Shown here in pieces: positions 20,986 through 30,200 of a stretch of 44,766 nucleotides of DNA (position 1 is the first letter of the stretch; each line of letters begins with the position of its first letter). The DNA comes from a virus: IMG/VR virus record IMGVR_UViG_3300047476_000617, positions 1 through 44,766 of that record; one strand, written 5' to 3'. Under the pieces are notes generated by a model. That model had not been told where the DNA came from and searched no databases. It saw nothing but the letters and a program-made list of their open reading frames with translations. The position numbers and the translations under genes are program-made.

Positions 20986-21258
20986 ATGGCAGAGAAGAAG
21001 AAGGTCGGCACAGACCGCAGTGGCGCAGAGAAGCCTCCTTTTTACAAGTCTCTAAAGGGCAACGAGCAGGCTTTTGGTGACGCTGCCAAGCGTTTCCACA
21101 GAACCAAAGCAGGCGCGACTCCTACTGAGGCTAACCGCTTTAGCAACATGGAAGAAGCGATGCAGAAGAGGTATCGCGAGAGGTTTGACGCAGCTCAGAA
21201 CACCCGCAAGAAGGAAGCTCTGAAGCGCAAGATGGGCCCTAAGGCTACCAGAGGATAG
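20986..21258 (+). CDS. Small basic virion-type protein
   Basis: ATG 20986 is chosen (GAGG eight bases upstream); an in-frame TTG 12 bases earlier is unlikely. The 90-residue product is rich in Lys, Arg and Ala, has a helical core (NMEEAMQKRYRERFDAAQN) and ends KMGPKATRG. Its leader TAGTTGAGGACTAACATGGC is nearly the same as that of the next gene. Small basic helical proteins in such positions often condense DNA or enter the virion; this is inference. Confidence 0.5.
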   Translation: MAEKKKVGTDRSGAEKPPFYKSLKGNEQAFGDAAKRFHRTKAGATPTEANRFSNMEEAMQKRYRERFDAAQNTRKKEALKRKMGPKATRG

Positions 21259-21287
21259 TTCTAGAAACTAGATAGTTGAGGATCAAC

Positions 21288-21467
21288 ATGGCCGACAGCG
21301 CAAAGTCAGAGCACATGAAGAGAATGGCCAAGGTGAGGGCGTTAAGGCGTGAACTCGCCTCTCGCAAGGCGCAGGCTGAGAAGGCCGAGGCTCGCAGGCC
21401 AGGAGAGAGCGCAGCAGCTCATAAAAAGCGTGTAGCGGAATCCCGCTACGGAAACCCAGTCGAGTAG
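21288..21467 (+). CDS. Small basic helical protein
   Basis: The 59-residue product starts at ATG 21288 (GAGGA upstream). It is one Lys/Arg/Ala-rich helix (MKRMAKVRALRRELASRKAQ, then AEKAEARRPGESAAAHKKR). The leader repeats that of the preceding gene, so the two genes may have arisen by duplication of the control segment. DNA- or RNA-binding is likely from charge alone. Confidence 0.5.
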   Translation: MADSAKSEHMKRMAKVRALRRELASRKAQAEKAEARRPGESAAAHKKRVAESRYGNPVE

Positions 21468-21472
21468 GAAAT

Positions 21473-21775
21473 ATGCCAAACGTAAACGGACAAGACTTCC
21501 CTTACACCAAGGAAGGTATGGCTGCCGCTGCCAAGGCTAAGAAGCGAAGCGGCATGAATGACGCTGCCATGAAGAAGCAGGCTTCAGCATCCAAGGTGGA
21601 CGCTATGAAAAATGCACTATCGCGAGCCGCTAGCGCGGCTAAAAAGACCCCTGCGGGGTCAGTAGCTGCTGGACTAGAGTACAAGCTACCTGCGCGCGTC
21701 GGAGACACCGGAACCAGGTCAAACTTGCCAGCGGTCAAGGGCATGCCACCTAAGAAGAAGAACCTAGCCCAGTAA
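21473..21775 (+). CDS. Conserved small basic phage protein
   Basis: This 100-residue protein begins MPNVNGQDFPYTKEGMAAAA, a start widely seen in short aquatic-phage proteins, and continues with Lys/Ala-rich sequence to KGMPPKKKNLAQ. RBS AGGAAAT. It contains an internal hairpin that acts as a terminator on the other strand (21641-21660). Function unknown; possibly a virion or DNA-condensing component. Confidence 0.55.
   Translation: MPNVNGQDFPYTKEGMAAAAKAKKRSGMNDAAMKKQASASKVDAMKNALSRAASAAKKTPAGSVAAGLEYKLPARVGDTGTRSNLPAVKGMPPKKKNLAQ
21641..21660 (-). terminator. Antisense intrinsic terminator inside a plus-strand gene
   Basis: Read on the minus strand, GACCCC (complement of 21655-21660) pairs with GGGGTC (complement of 21646-21651) around a three-base loop and is followed directly by TTTTT (21641-21645). 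It is a short but canonical Rho-independent terminator. It would stop leftward transcripts that read through from the structural operon past 24219. Confidence 0.6.
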
Positions 21776-21785
21776 GAGGTAGTAA

Positions 21786-22895
21786 ATGCCAAGCACAGGT
21801 GATGCGCCACTAAACCTGCTCAAGCCTGAGCAAGGTGAGGTAGTTAACCTATCGGTTATCAACTTTAACTACGACACGATCAACGATTATGCCGTAGATA
21901 ATGACGCACGCGTGCTTCTGGTCGAGGAACTTAACACTGCTCAGGGCGTTCGCCTCAACTCGATCGAGTCCCTGAACACTGCCCAGAACACTCGACTAAC
22001 CAACATTGAGAGCCTGAATACTACTCAAAACGGTCGTCTAGACAGCATTGAGGCGCTGAACACGACCCAGAACGGTCGCCTTACAGCCCTAGAAGCTGCT
22101 GACGTGGCTCTGGACACTCGTCTAGACGTCATTGAGGCTTTCAATGCTGGAACTCGTCTTACTGCGATTGAGACCCTAAACACGACCCAGAACGGTCGTC
22201 TAGACTCCATCGAGAGCCTGAACACTACTCAGAACTCACGCCTAACTGCTCTTGAGTCAGTTGACACCAACTACGACACCAGGCTAGACAACCTAGAGGC
22301 TGCTGACATTGCGCTAGACGGTCGACTAGACACCATCGAAGCCTTTAATGCTGGTACTCGCCTAACTGCCATTGAGGGTGTAAACACAACCCAGAACGGT
22401 CGCTTGGACGCGATCGAGACTCTGAACACCACTCAGACTTCTCGACTGGATGGCATCGACACCCTTAACACCACTCAGAATGGGCGACTAACTGCCCTAG
22501 AGGCTGCAGATGTCGCACTAGACGGCCGTCTAGACACCATCGAGGCATTTAACGCTGGCACTCGCTTGACGGCTATCGAGGGTGTTAACACCACTCAGAA
22601 CGGTCGCCTGGATGCAATCGAGACTCTGAACACTACTCAGAACTCCCGTTTGACTGCCCTTGAGTCTGTTGACACCAACTACGACACCAGGCTAGACAAC
22701 CTAGAAGCTGCAGATGTCGCACTAGACGGTCGACTAGACACCATCGAGGCTTTTAATGCTGGCACTCGCCTAACCGCAATCGAGACGCTGAACACCACTC
22801 AGACCTCTCGATTGGACGGCATTGACACACTTAACACCACTCAGAACACTCGTCTTACTGCGCTAGAGACCTCGATCGACGGTGGAACCCCATAA
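21786..22895 (+). CDS. Coiled-coil fibre with 23 short repeats
   Basis: After a 45-residue N-terminal segment (LNLLKPEQGEVVNLSVINF) the protein consists of 23 repeats. Most have 14 residues of the form LNTTQNxRLxxIEx, with variants ADVALDxRLDTIEA and VDTNYDTRLDNLEA, and four shorter 12-residue units (FNAGTRLTAIET). The units recur in blocks, so the gene grew by duplication. Hydrophobic spacing fits two heptads per unit, a parallel trimeric or dimeric fibre shaft. It ends without a receptor-binding head (SIDGGTP). It precedes the lysis genes rather than the fibre operon. It could be a head fibre, tail needle or shaft pairing with another tip. Confidence 0.65.
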   Translation: MPSTGDAPLNLLKPEQGEVVNLSVINFNYDTINDYAVDNDARVLLVEELNTAQGVRLNSIESLNTAQNTRLTNIESLNTTQNGRLDSIEALNTTQNGRLTALEAADVALDTRLDVIEAFNAGTRLTAIETLNTTQNGRLDSIESLNTTQNSRLTALESVDTNYDTRLDNLEAADIALDGRLDTIEAFNAGTRLTAIEGVNTTQNGRLDAIETLNTTQTSRLDGIDTLNTTQNGRLTALEAADVALDGRLDTIEAFNAGTRLTAIEGVNTTQNGRLDAIETLNTTQNSRLTALESVDTNYDTRLDNLEAADVALDGRLDTIEAFNAGTRLTAIETLNTTQTSRLDGIDTLNTTQNTRLTALETSIDGGTP

Positions 22896-23140
22896 TGCCC
22901 GAAGAGCAGCCACATGTGCGGATTACGCTGCAGACTATCTACGACAAGCAGCTAGACAACGAGCGATTGCTGGTACGCACCCTGGAGAGGCTGGATGGCC
23001 TTGCAGATGTACCGGACAGGTTGAGGGCGGTGGAGACCGCTCAGGCAGAGTCGGCCTGGGTCCCAAAAGTAGTACTAGCCAGCTTAGCAGCTGGCATCTC
23101 AGGCTTGGCAACGGCATTATTTTCAGTGATAGGTAAGTAA
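22895..23140 (+). CDS. Holin-like or membrane-anchored lysis protein
   Basis: The 81-residue product has a charged helical N-terminal part (KQLDNERLLVRTLERLDGLA) and a C-terminal membrane span (VVLASLAAGISGLATALF) ending IGK. This layout resembles small actinophage proteins encoded directly before the endolysin. Start and stop are coupled with both neighbours (TAATG at 22893-22897; stop at the endolysin start). Holin or antiholin is inferred from place and topology. Confidence 0.5.
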   Translation: MPEEQPHVRITLQTIYDKQLDNERLLVRTLERLDGLADVPDRLRAVETAQAESAWVPKVVLASLAAGISGLATALFSVIGK

Positions 23141-23676
23141 TGGCAACTTTCATGCTCCCATTCTCCGACAAGGTGCTCACTGGGCACTTTGGCAAGATTC
23201 GCACAATCAAGGGCAAGAAGACTCAACCACACCGTGGTACTGACTGGGCTCCGAAGCGTGGAACTCCAATCCCTGCTGTTTCCAGCGGAACTGTAATGCT
23301 TGTTCAATACAGCAAGGTTCTCGGCTGGGTTCTCGTTCAGTCTGTAAAAGGCTTCGACAAGAAGATCATGTACGTTGGTTATTGCCACATGGACACCAAG
23401 CCAACCCTAAAAGTGGGCGATAAACTCAAAATGGGGCAAACTATTGGCAAAGTGGGCAATGAAGGCTTCTCTAGTGGGGCTCATTTACATGCCACCCTCT
23501 CAGACACCGTTAAAGGCGTATTTGCGGGCACAGTGTTCGATTTGTACAAATACCTATCGGCACAGATCGAAAAGGCTTCTACGGGCAACGTAGAGGGTCA
23601 AAAATCTCCAAAGGCGACAAAAAAAGAGGCAAAACCAGCAATTTGTCCAACATGTGGCCAGGAGGTCAAGAAATGA
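23140..23676 (+). CDS. M23-family peptidase endolysin
   Basis: This protein has 178 residues. The zinc ligands are H31 and D35 (HRGTD) and H117 in GAHLHA (115-117), with H83 near the active site; this is the LytM/M23 pattern that cleaves peptide cross-links in peptidoglycan. No signal peptide is present, so release depends on a holin. The C-terminus adds a Lys-rich linker and CPTCG (169-173), a half zinc-ribbon that may bind the wall or dimerise. The surrounding genes 22895 and 23673 are membrane proteins, giving a three-gene lysis cassette with stop/start overlaps. Confidence 0.85.
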   Translation: MATFMLPFSDKVLTGHFGKIRTIKGKKTQPHRGTDWAPKRGTPIPAVSSGTVMLVQYSKVLGWVLVQSVKGFDKKIMYVGYCHMDTKPTLKVGDKLKMGQTIGKVGNEGFSSGAHLHATLSDTVKGVFAGTVFDLYKYLSAQIEKASTGNVEGQKSPKATKKEAKPAICPTCGQEVKK

Positions 23677-23930
23677 ACGTAAAGCGTATTAGCAAGCGAG
23701 CACTCGCATACATCATCCTAAAAGTTTCCGGCACTTTGGGTGGTGGATTCGTGTTTGGTGTTGAGGTGTGGCAGGCAGCAGCCATGGCTGCTTTTATCGG
23801 CCTGATGGAAATCAGCGAAGAGCTGTCTCGTGCTTATGTCGTCGATGGCGAAATTAGCGCTGAAGACGAGAATGAAATCTTTGGCGCACTTGCAGACGAT
23901 GAAGATCCGGAAGCAGCAAAGGAAGACTAA
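23673..23930 (+). CDS. Holin-like small membrane protein
   Basis: ATG 23673 is preceded by GGAGG, and the start overlaps the endolysin stop (ATGA). The 85-residue product has one or two hydrophobic segments (ALAYIILKVSGTLGGGFVFG and VWQAAAMAAFIGLMEISEEL) and then an acidic tail (AEDENEIFGALADDEDPEAA). This is the topology of small phage holins. Which of the two membrane proteins is the holin cannot be settled from sequence. Confidence 0.55.
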   Translation: MNVKRISKRALAYIILKVSGTLGGGFVFGVEVWQAAAMAAFIGLMEISEELSRAYVVDGEISAEDENEIFGALADDEDPEAAKED

Positions 23931-24229
23931 TGGCAAGCGCAGCTTGGCAACGCAAAGAGGGCAAGGATCCTTCTGGAGGACTTAACGAGAAGGGTCGGAA
24001 GAGCTACGAGGCTCAGAACCCTGGCTCTGACTTGAAGCCTCCGGTGAAGGCAGGCAACAACCCTCGTCGTGCGTCGTTTCTAGCTCGCATGGGCAACATG
24101 CCAGGACCAGAGTACAAAGACGGCAAACCAACTCGACTTCTCCTATCTCTACAGGCGTGGGGCGCATCTTCTAAGGCTGACGCCAAGAAGAAAGCTCTAG
24201 CTATGAAAGCCAAGAAACTTAAGGGTTAA
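23930..24229 (+). CDS. DUF6321-type small basic protein
   Basis: The sequence (99 residues) AAWQRKEGKDPSGGLNEKGR, then NPRRASFLARMGNMPGPE and RLLLSLQAWGASSKADAKKKA, matches the conserved family known as DUF6321 from aquatic phages; its function is unknown. It starts at ATG 23930, overlapping the holin-like stop by one base. Its end overlaps the convergent giant gene by 11 bases, so the two operons meet without a terminator. Confidence 0.7.
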   Translation: MASAAWQRKEGKDPSGGLNEKGRKSYEAQNPGSDLKPPVKAGNNPRRASFLARMGNMPGPEYKDGKPTRLLLSLQAWGASSKADAKKKALAMKAKKLKG

Positions 24230-27200
24230 TTCCCTGCAGGTACTGAATCAGCTCTCCTAGTGATTCCCCTGGAGTGTTCGCTGGGTTGTCTGCTTCTGCT
24301 TCTCGACGGCGCAAAACCTTAAGCGATGTCTTCAGCTCTGAACGTGCAGCCTTCTGATTGTCTGGGGTCAGGTACTTTGCAGCCCTTGCTCCAGTGCTCC
24401 AGTTGAACCAGGTCCTTAGAAGCTCTTGGCTACGCTCGTCGCTAGTCATGGTGGTCCACTTGCCCTTTTCAACAACGCCAGGGAAGTAGTAAGCCGCTAG
24501 GGCATACTGAGCATTTAGACCAAAGGCTCCCGCGACATCTTCAACGATCTTTGGCATGTCCTCATCAGTTAGCCCTCCGCGCATGAGGTCTACGCCATTA
24601 GAGGTACGTCCCTGTCCCCAGTTGATGAGGAAGTTACCGAGTAGAGGGGTTGCTGTGTAGAAGACCTGTCCAGCGGTTCCAACTGTCATGTTGAACGCAT
24701 TAGCAGCTGGACTCTGGTTCTTGTTCCATTCAATAGCCGCTAGCCAGCTATCAGTTCCAAACAAGTCCCACATCGGGTTAGCGATGGAGAATGAGTACTG
24801 AGAGTCAGGGGTTAGCAGAGCAAGAGTGTTTTGCTGGTAGCTACGCACAGGCTTGTCTTCTGGGTCGTGGCTACCGAAGTACTCTGGCTCAGCTCCCATG
24901 CCAGCCTGGATGTTGTAGTAGGCCCTTTCGTATGTAAGCAAACGACCTGGCCTGTCGAGCAGGTCCATCATCAAAGCACCAAGGGTCTTCGCTCTCCAGG
25001 TGAAGAACAAGATAGCCTGACGGCTCACGATGCGGTTAAACTTGCTGACATCCTGTGGCTGCGGGTGATAACGGTCAACAATCTTTAGAGCCTGACGAGC
25101 ACCTTCTTCTAGGCTGGTCCAGTTGCCCTTCTTCATGATGTCTAGCCACAGCGCCATACGGCCCCAGTTGTCACGAATGGCTGCCAAGTTGCCAGCAAAA
25201 TCTGTTAGCTTCTGGTAGCCCTCTTTAATACCCCTAGAGTTAATCATGCTTTGTAGGTTTTTCGCATCGCTAAACTCGGTCAGAAGATCCAGCATCATCG
25301 ACTGTTGGAAGCCAACCATTCCACCAATATCCTTGTACAACTTAGCTAGATCTTCTTTTTGAATGTTTGTTAACTTGCCATTCAAAACGATAGGAGCAGT
25401 TGTGCCCATTTTGGTTGGGTCAGATTCTGGTCGAATCACAAAGCCAGCAGCCTTCTGGTCAGCGATGTAGCGCTCCTGCCAGTAGAACATCGACTTTCTA
25501 TCGACGCCCAGGTCAGCTTCCTTTACGGCCATGCCAAACATCATTTCGGCTGAGTCGACATAGTTTAGAGGGTTCCTCATACCAGCGACGTCGTTGATAA
25601 AGAACATGCCCATGGCGTTCATAACGTGGTTACCAGGGCGTAGGGTGGTCATATTCTGCTTCGCAAAGTCCTGGATCTTAGTAAACCTCTGCATGAAGTT
25701 TGCGAACCCAGCTCCGACTCCCTTGTATGCCTGGCTGACAAAGTTGGAGAATGTTTTGATTTCCGAAATCATGTCAGCTGGGTACAGGAAGTTGTCAGTG
25801 TCCATGAAGTACAAAACTTCATTTCCGGAGTCAACTTTAATTTCCTTTGGACCTGTAATCTTCACAAAGCCCTGAGCCTTTGCGGACTCTAGGCTCGAGA
25901 AGTCGGAGACCCTGCGAGCGCCGCTCATGCGGGTAACCTCAGTGCCTAGTACGCGAAGACGCTCGGCTTCGGCAAAAGCGAAGTGCAGGTGGTTGATAGC
26001 CTCGAATGGTTTGGAGAAGTCCATGTCCTTCCATGCGTCGGCTAGACCGTCAGGGTCAAGGCTTGGGTTGAACCCGACTTCGTCTCTCGCGCCAATCTTT
26101 GCTAGGAGCCCGTTGTACAACTCGACTGGAGCTCTTTGGTAGTTAAGAGCACCATTTTTGCCAAACAACGTAAATAGCTGAGCCGCGACGTCGGCAAGTG
26201 CCTGCAGCCCTAGCTCGTCGAGATCCTGGAACGGAGACCTTGTGCCACCCTTGATAGGAATGGTAATGGCACGGATAGCCTCCAGGCTGTCTGCGACAGT
26301 AGCGGCAGTTCCAACATCAAGCGCACCCTTACGACTTGAGTGGAAGCCCTTACGAGCGGTATCCAAGTCTTCCAGGAACTTTGGAAGCATCTCATCAGGT
26401 AGGTCCATCAAGCGCTCAACAGCAAGCTTAGGGTGATCTACGCCAGTGTCGTTCGCGACCTTTGCCCAGTAGCGGCTTAGCCCCACGTTTGAACGCATGA
26501 ACATGGACTCTAGCTCGATAGTGTTACGTGATACGCCACCGTAGATATCACGCAGACGCTCCATGCCATAGTTGTAGCTAAAGGTCCTCAGTACGCGGTC
26601 AGCGGTGCGAAGGAACCAGTTGATCTTCGTAGAGTCGGTAATAACGTCATTTACTAGGTCAACCATGTCTCCGTGCTCTGGGCTTAGTCCTGCTTCACGG
26701 ATGGAGACTTCCTTCTGAGCCAAAGTGTCTAGCTGAATGTCTGCTCGAGCGTTGACCTGCTTCATCATCAGCTCTTTTTGTAGCTGCTGAAGTTGCTTTG
26801 GCTTCTTGCTACTTGCCATTGCTGCCCTGATGCCCTGCATTTCAGGAGTGTCGATAACCTCCTTGAGTGCTGCCTGCTCAGCGGCCTGAAGCATATCCTC
26901 ACGGCTTAGCTTGCTGGCAAGAAGTACCATGGCGTCACGAGCGGCCATGAATGTGCCGAAGTCCTGGCCAAAGTTGTCTAGCTTCATCTCGTCGTTTAGT
27001 AGCTTCATTGCGTCTAGAGTGGCTGCAATCTTGTCACCGCTAGAGGCGATGTCGCTATTTACGGCGCGAATCCAACCGTCACGAATAGCTCCGATGACTT
27101 CACCAGTAGCCCTGTTGCCTGCGACAACTGTGGCGTAAATAGCGTTCTGGCGGTGCTTTTCAAGCAGGCGGAACGCTGGGGCTTCTAGTGAGCCATCGGA

Positions 27201-30200
27201 GGCTTCTGATAGCCAGTACTCGATGTACTGACGAATACGCAAAGAGTTCTCTTCAGGGTTCAGGCTAAACCAAGAGTCACCCTTACCGTACTTAGCAGTC
27301 GAAGACCTCATCGCTTCGGTAACCATGTTGTTGTACATGTGCAAGTAGACAGCTCGGTACTGCTCCTCGGTGAAGAACTCGCCAGGCTTTAGGTTGTCCA
27401 TGTGGGCGACTAGAACGCGAGCACCTTCCATCATGGAGGTGTAAGGCATTGAATCTACGCGCTCAACGAATAGGACGTCGCGAGCCATCTCGGTAGGCAT
27501 GGCCTCTAGAACGTCAGCATCCGAGAGGAAGATCGGCTTGAAAGCTACCTGCTCAAGACCCTTGATAGGCTCGCTGAAGACGGCAAGCTCTTTTGGAGCG
27601 CGGCTAAGCATCGGTGTGCTGGCTGGGACTACACCTCTAAGCATGTAGTACATGTCACGCAAACGAAGAGCCCTGGTTGTCAGCTGCATAGTAACCAGGT
27701 CCTGCTTTGCCATGTCTTCAGGGTGTCTAGCCCTTGCGATCTGGCGAGCCTCAGCGACGATTGGAGCAAACTCTGTGTACTGAGTAAGGATTTCGCGACT
27801 ACGCTTGATTCCGATTTCGCCTTTGCTTGCAGCCTTAAATGGAACGATGTCAGTTGTCGTGCCAAGAAGCTTGTTTGGAACTTTTCTAATCGGATCTTGA
27901 GTCAAGCGGAAGAATAGGTTTACGCTCTCACCTAGAGACATGAAGGTAGCGTCGACCAGAGTCGGGGTGTCTGCTTCCATCACGGATACAAGATCCATCA
28001 TCTGAGCCTGAAGGTCCGCAACAATATTTGCTCGCTCAGCCTCTGGGATGTTGTCGTAAGCTGCCTGAAGCTCCTCAGCGGTCTCTCTGCTGAGTCCCGC
28101 CTCAGCGTAGGCATTTTGCATGCGGATACGCTCAAGCTCGGCCTGCTCGATCAGGTCACCGGAACGCTCAATGTAAGCCATCAGAGTGCGGCGCTTCGGG
28201 ATGCGGCCAGTCTGGATGGCTCGAACTGCGCCTTCGATTCCGTAGGATGCCAAGACGTTGGCTACAAGCTCGTCTGATACTTCTGGGGCGCGAGCCTTCC
28301 AAGCGTCGATAAGCTCTGGTCCGGTTCTGAATAGGCTCTTGCTGCCCTCAACGCCGAGCTTTGTGAATACGTCGATAAGCTGCTTCCAGCGCCTAACGTC
28401 AGCATCGGTCTCTACGGCCATTGTGCGGATAAGCTCGATAACGCTGTGAGGGTTTTCCCTTACAGCCTTTAGGTCATTTAGGTCAATGTCTAGGTTGATG
28501 TCTGCTGGCCTTCTGTAGCCAGCTTTAACCAACTTAGCCTGAACCTTTGCTAGGATCTTGTCTAGCTCTCCACGCTCTCTACGCAATCCCTCTACATCAC
28601 CCTTGCGAGTCTTTCTCTTTAGGGCGGCATCGGCTCGCTTTGTAAGCACATCGTAGATGCTGGTCTGCTTGGCAAGAAGAAGCTCAGCCTGTGCGATTGC
28701 GTAGCCCTTAACGTCCCCAGCCTTCTCGAACAGGTCTAGCAACGCCTGTGGGCTTGCGGACTCTGGCCATATTTCATCCAGCAGCTTCTCGGCACGAAGC
28801 TCACGGACCTTTGTAATTGCAGCCTTTTGGGCCAAAGGAAGGACTGCGTCAACACCAGCCTTGACCTTTCCGCCTACTGGGATTCCATACCTCTCAATGT
28901 GCCAAGCAAGAGCGCCAGTCATCTTGCCGTTTGCTGGCCTAGCAGGGAGCCTTTCATAAAATATGTTGATGGCCCTCTCGGCTTCTTCGACCATCTGTCT
29001 AGCCCGTTTTGACCCGTACTCTTGAGCTAAGCCTTTGTAGTTTGCACGCATATTGCCCTTGTTGAGCAAGTCTAGGAACTCGAACGCGGCGGCAGCGTCT
29101 TTCATTGCCTTGTCACTGCTTGCTAACGCTCGAGCGCGGATTTCGCTAAACAACGCGTCTAGCTGTTCTTTTGGAATTACAGGACCTGCTGATTGACCAA
29201 AGAAAGCTTTTCTTGCTGCGAACAACTCATCGTCCGACAACTTCTTTTCGCCAGTCTTAGCGTCGTTGACCTTTGTCTGCAGCCAGCCAGTACGAGAGTC
29301 TACTGGGAACTCGGCAGTCTCTGCCAAATTTGCGGCGGCACTCTCTTTAGTCTTGCCCAGGATCTCAGTTATTGCCTTTTTAAAGGCAGCATACTCTTTG
29401 GCAGATGGAGCCTTAGAAGTGCCAGTGTTCTTAGTAGCAATAATGGCTTCAAGAAGAGCTGGAGTTAAGCCCTGGCCTCCCCATTTACCGGAGTAGCTCT
29501 TGAATATCTTTGAACGCTCAGCAACGCTCAACCTGTCTTTCCATCTAGGTGGCAAGTTGCGAGCTCCGAGGAAAGTCTCGTCAATGTAGTCAGCAAAGCG
29601 ACCACCGTCTGGGGAGTTCTTCCTGCGGCTTGTTGCGTATGCAATCGACATGAAGTCGGTAACGCTACCCACTCCACGAGTTCTGAACACCTCTGAGAAT
29701 CCTGGGAAGCCCTGATTCTCGAGGCTGTCTCTAACTATAGCTATCTGGGTCTGGACATCACGCAGTAGCTCCATGATGAGTCGGTCCTTGTCCGCAGGGA
29801 TCTTAAGGAAGCGACCGTTCTTCACTATCAGCTTTTTGACCTCGGTAAGAGCCCTCGAGCCCTCGCTGGTGTTTATAGTTCCTTCTATGGCTCTGTATGC
29901 AGCTTCAAGGTCAAGGTTGCCGTTCTCGTCGACAGTAAGGTTGTCCCTCTGAAATGCGCCCCTCATTCTGCCTATTTCGTCTGCTGCTGGCGTTGCAGCA
30001 AAGCGGGCAAGACCCTTCTTTGTGATTTCCTCGGCAACTCTAAAATCAGTGTTTCCAATTCTCCGCAAGATGGAAGATGGTCCCTGGGTCGAAATGGAAA
30101 ACCTAGGAGATGCAAGGAGCTCGCTGGCGTTGATACGTCTCTGGCGAAGCTCTGCTGCCATGTCGAGAAGATCGAGTGCGTCCTGTTCGCTAAGGTTCTT

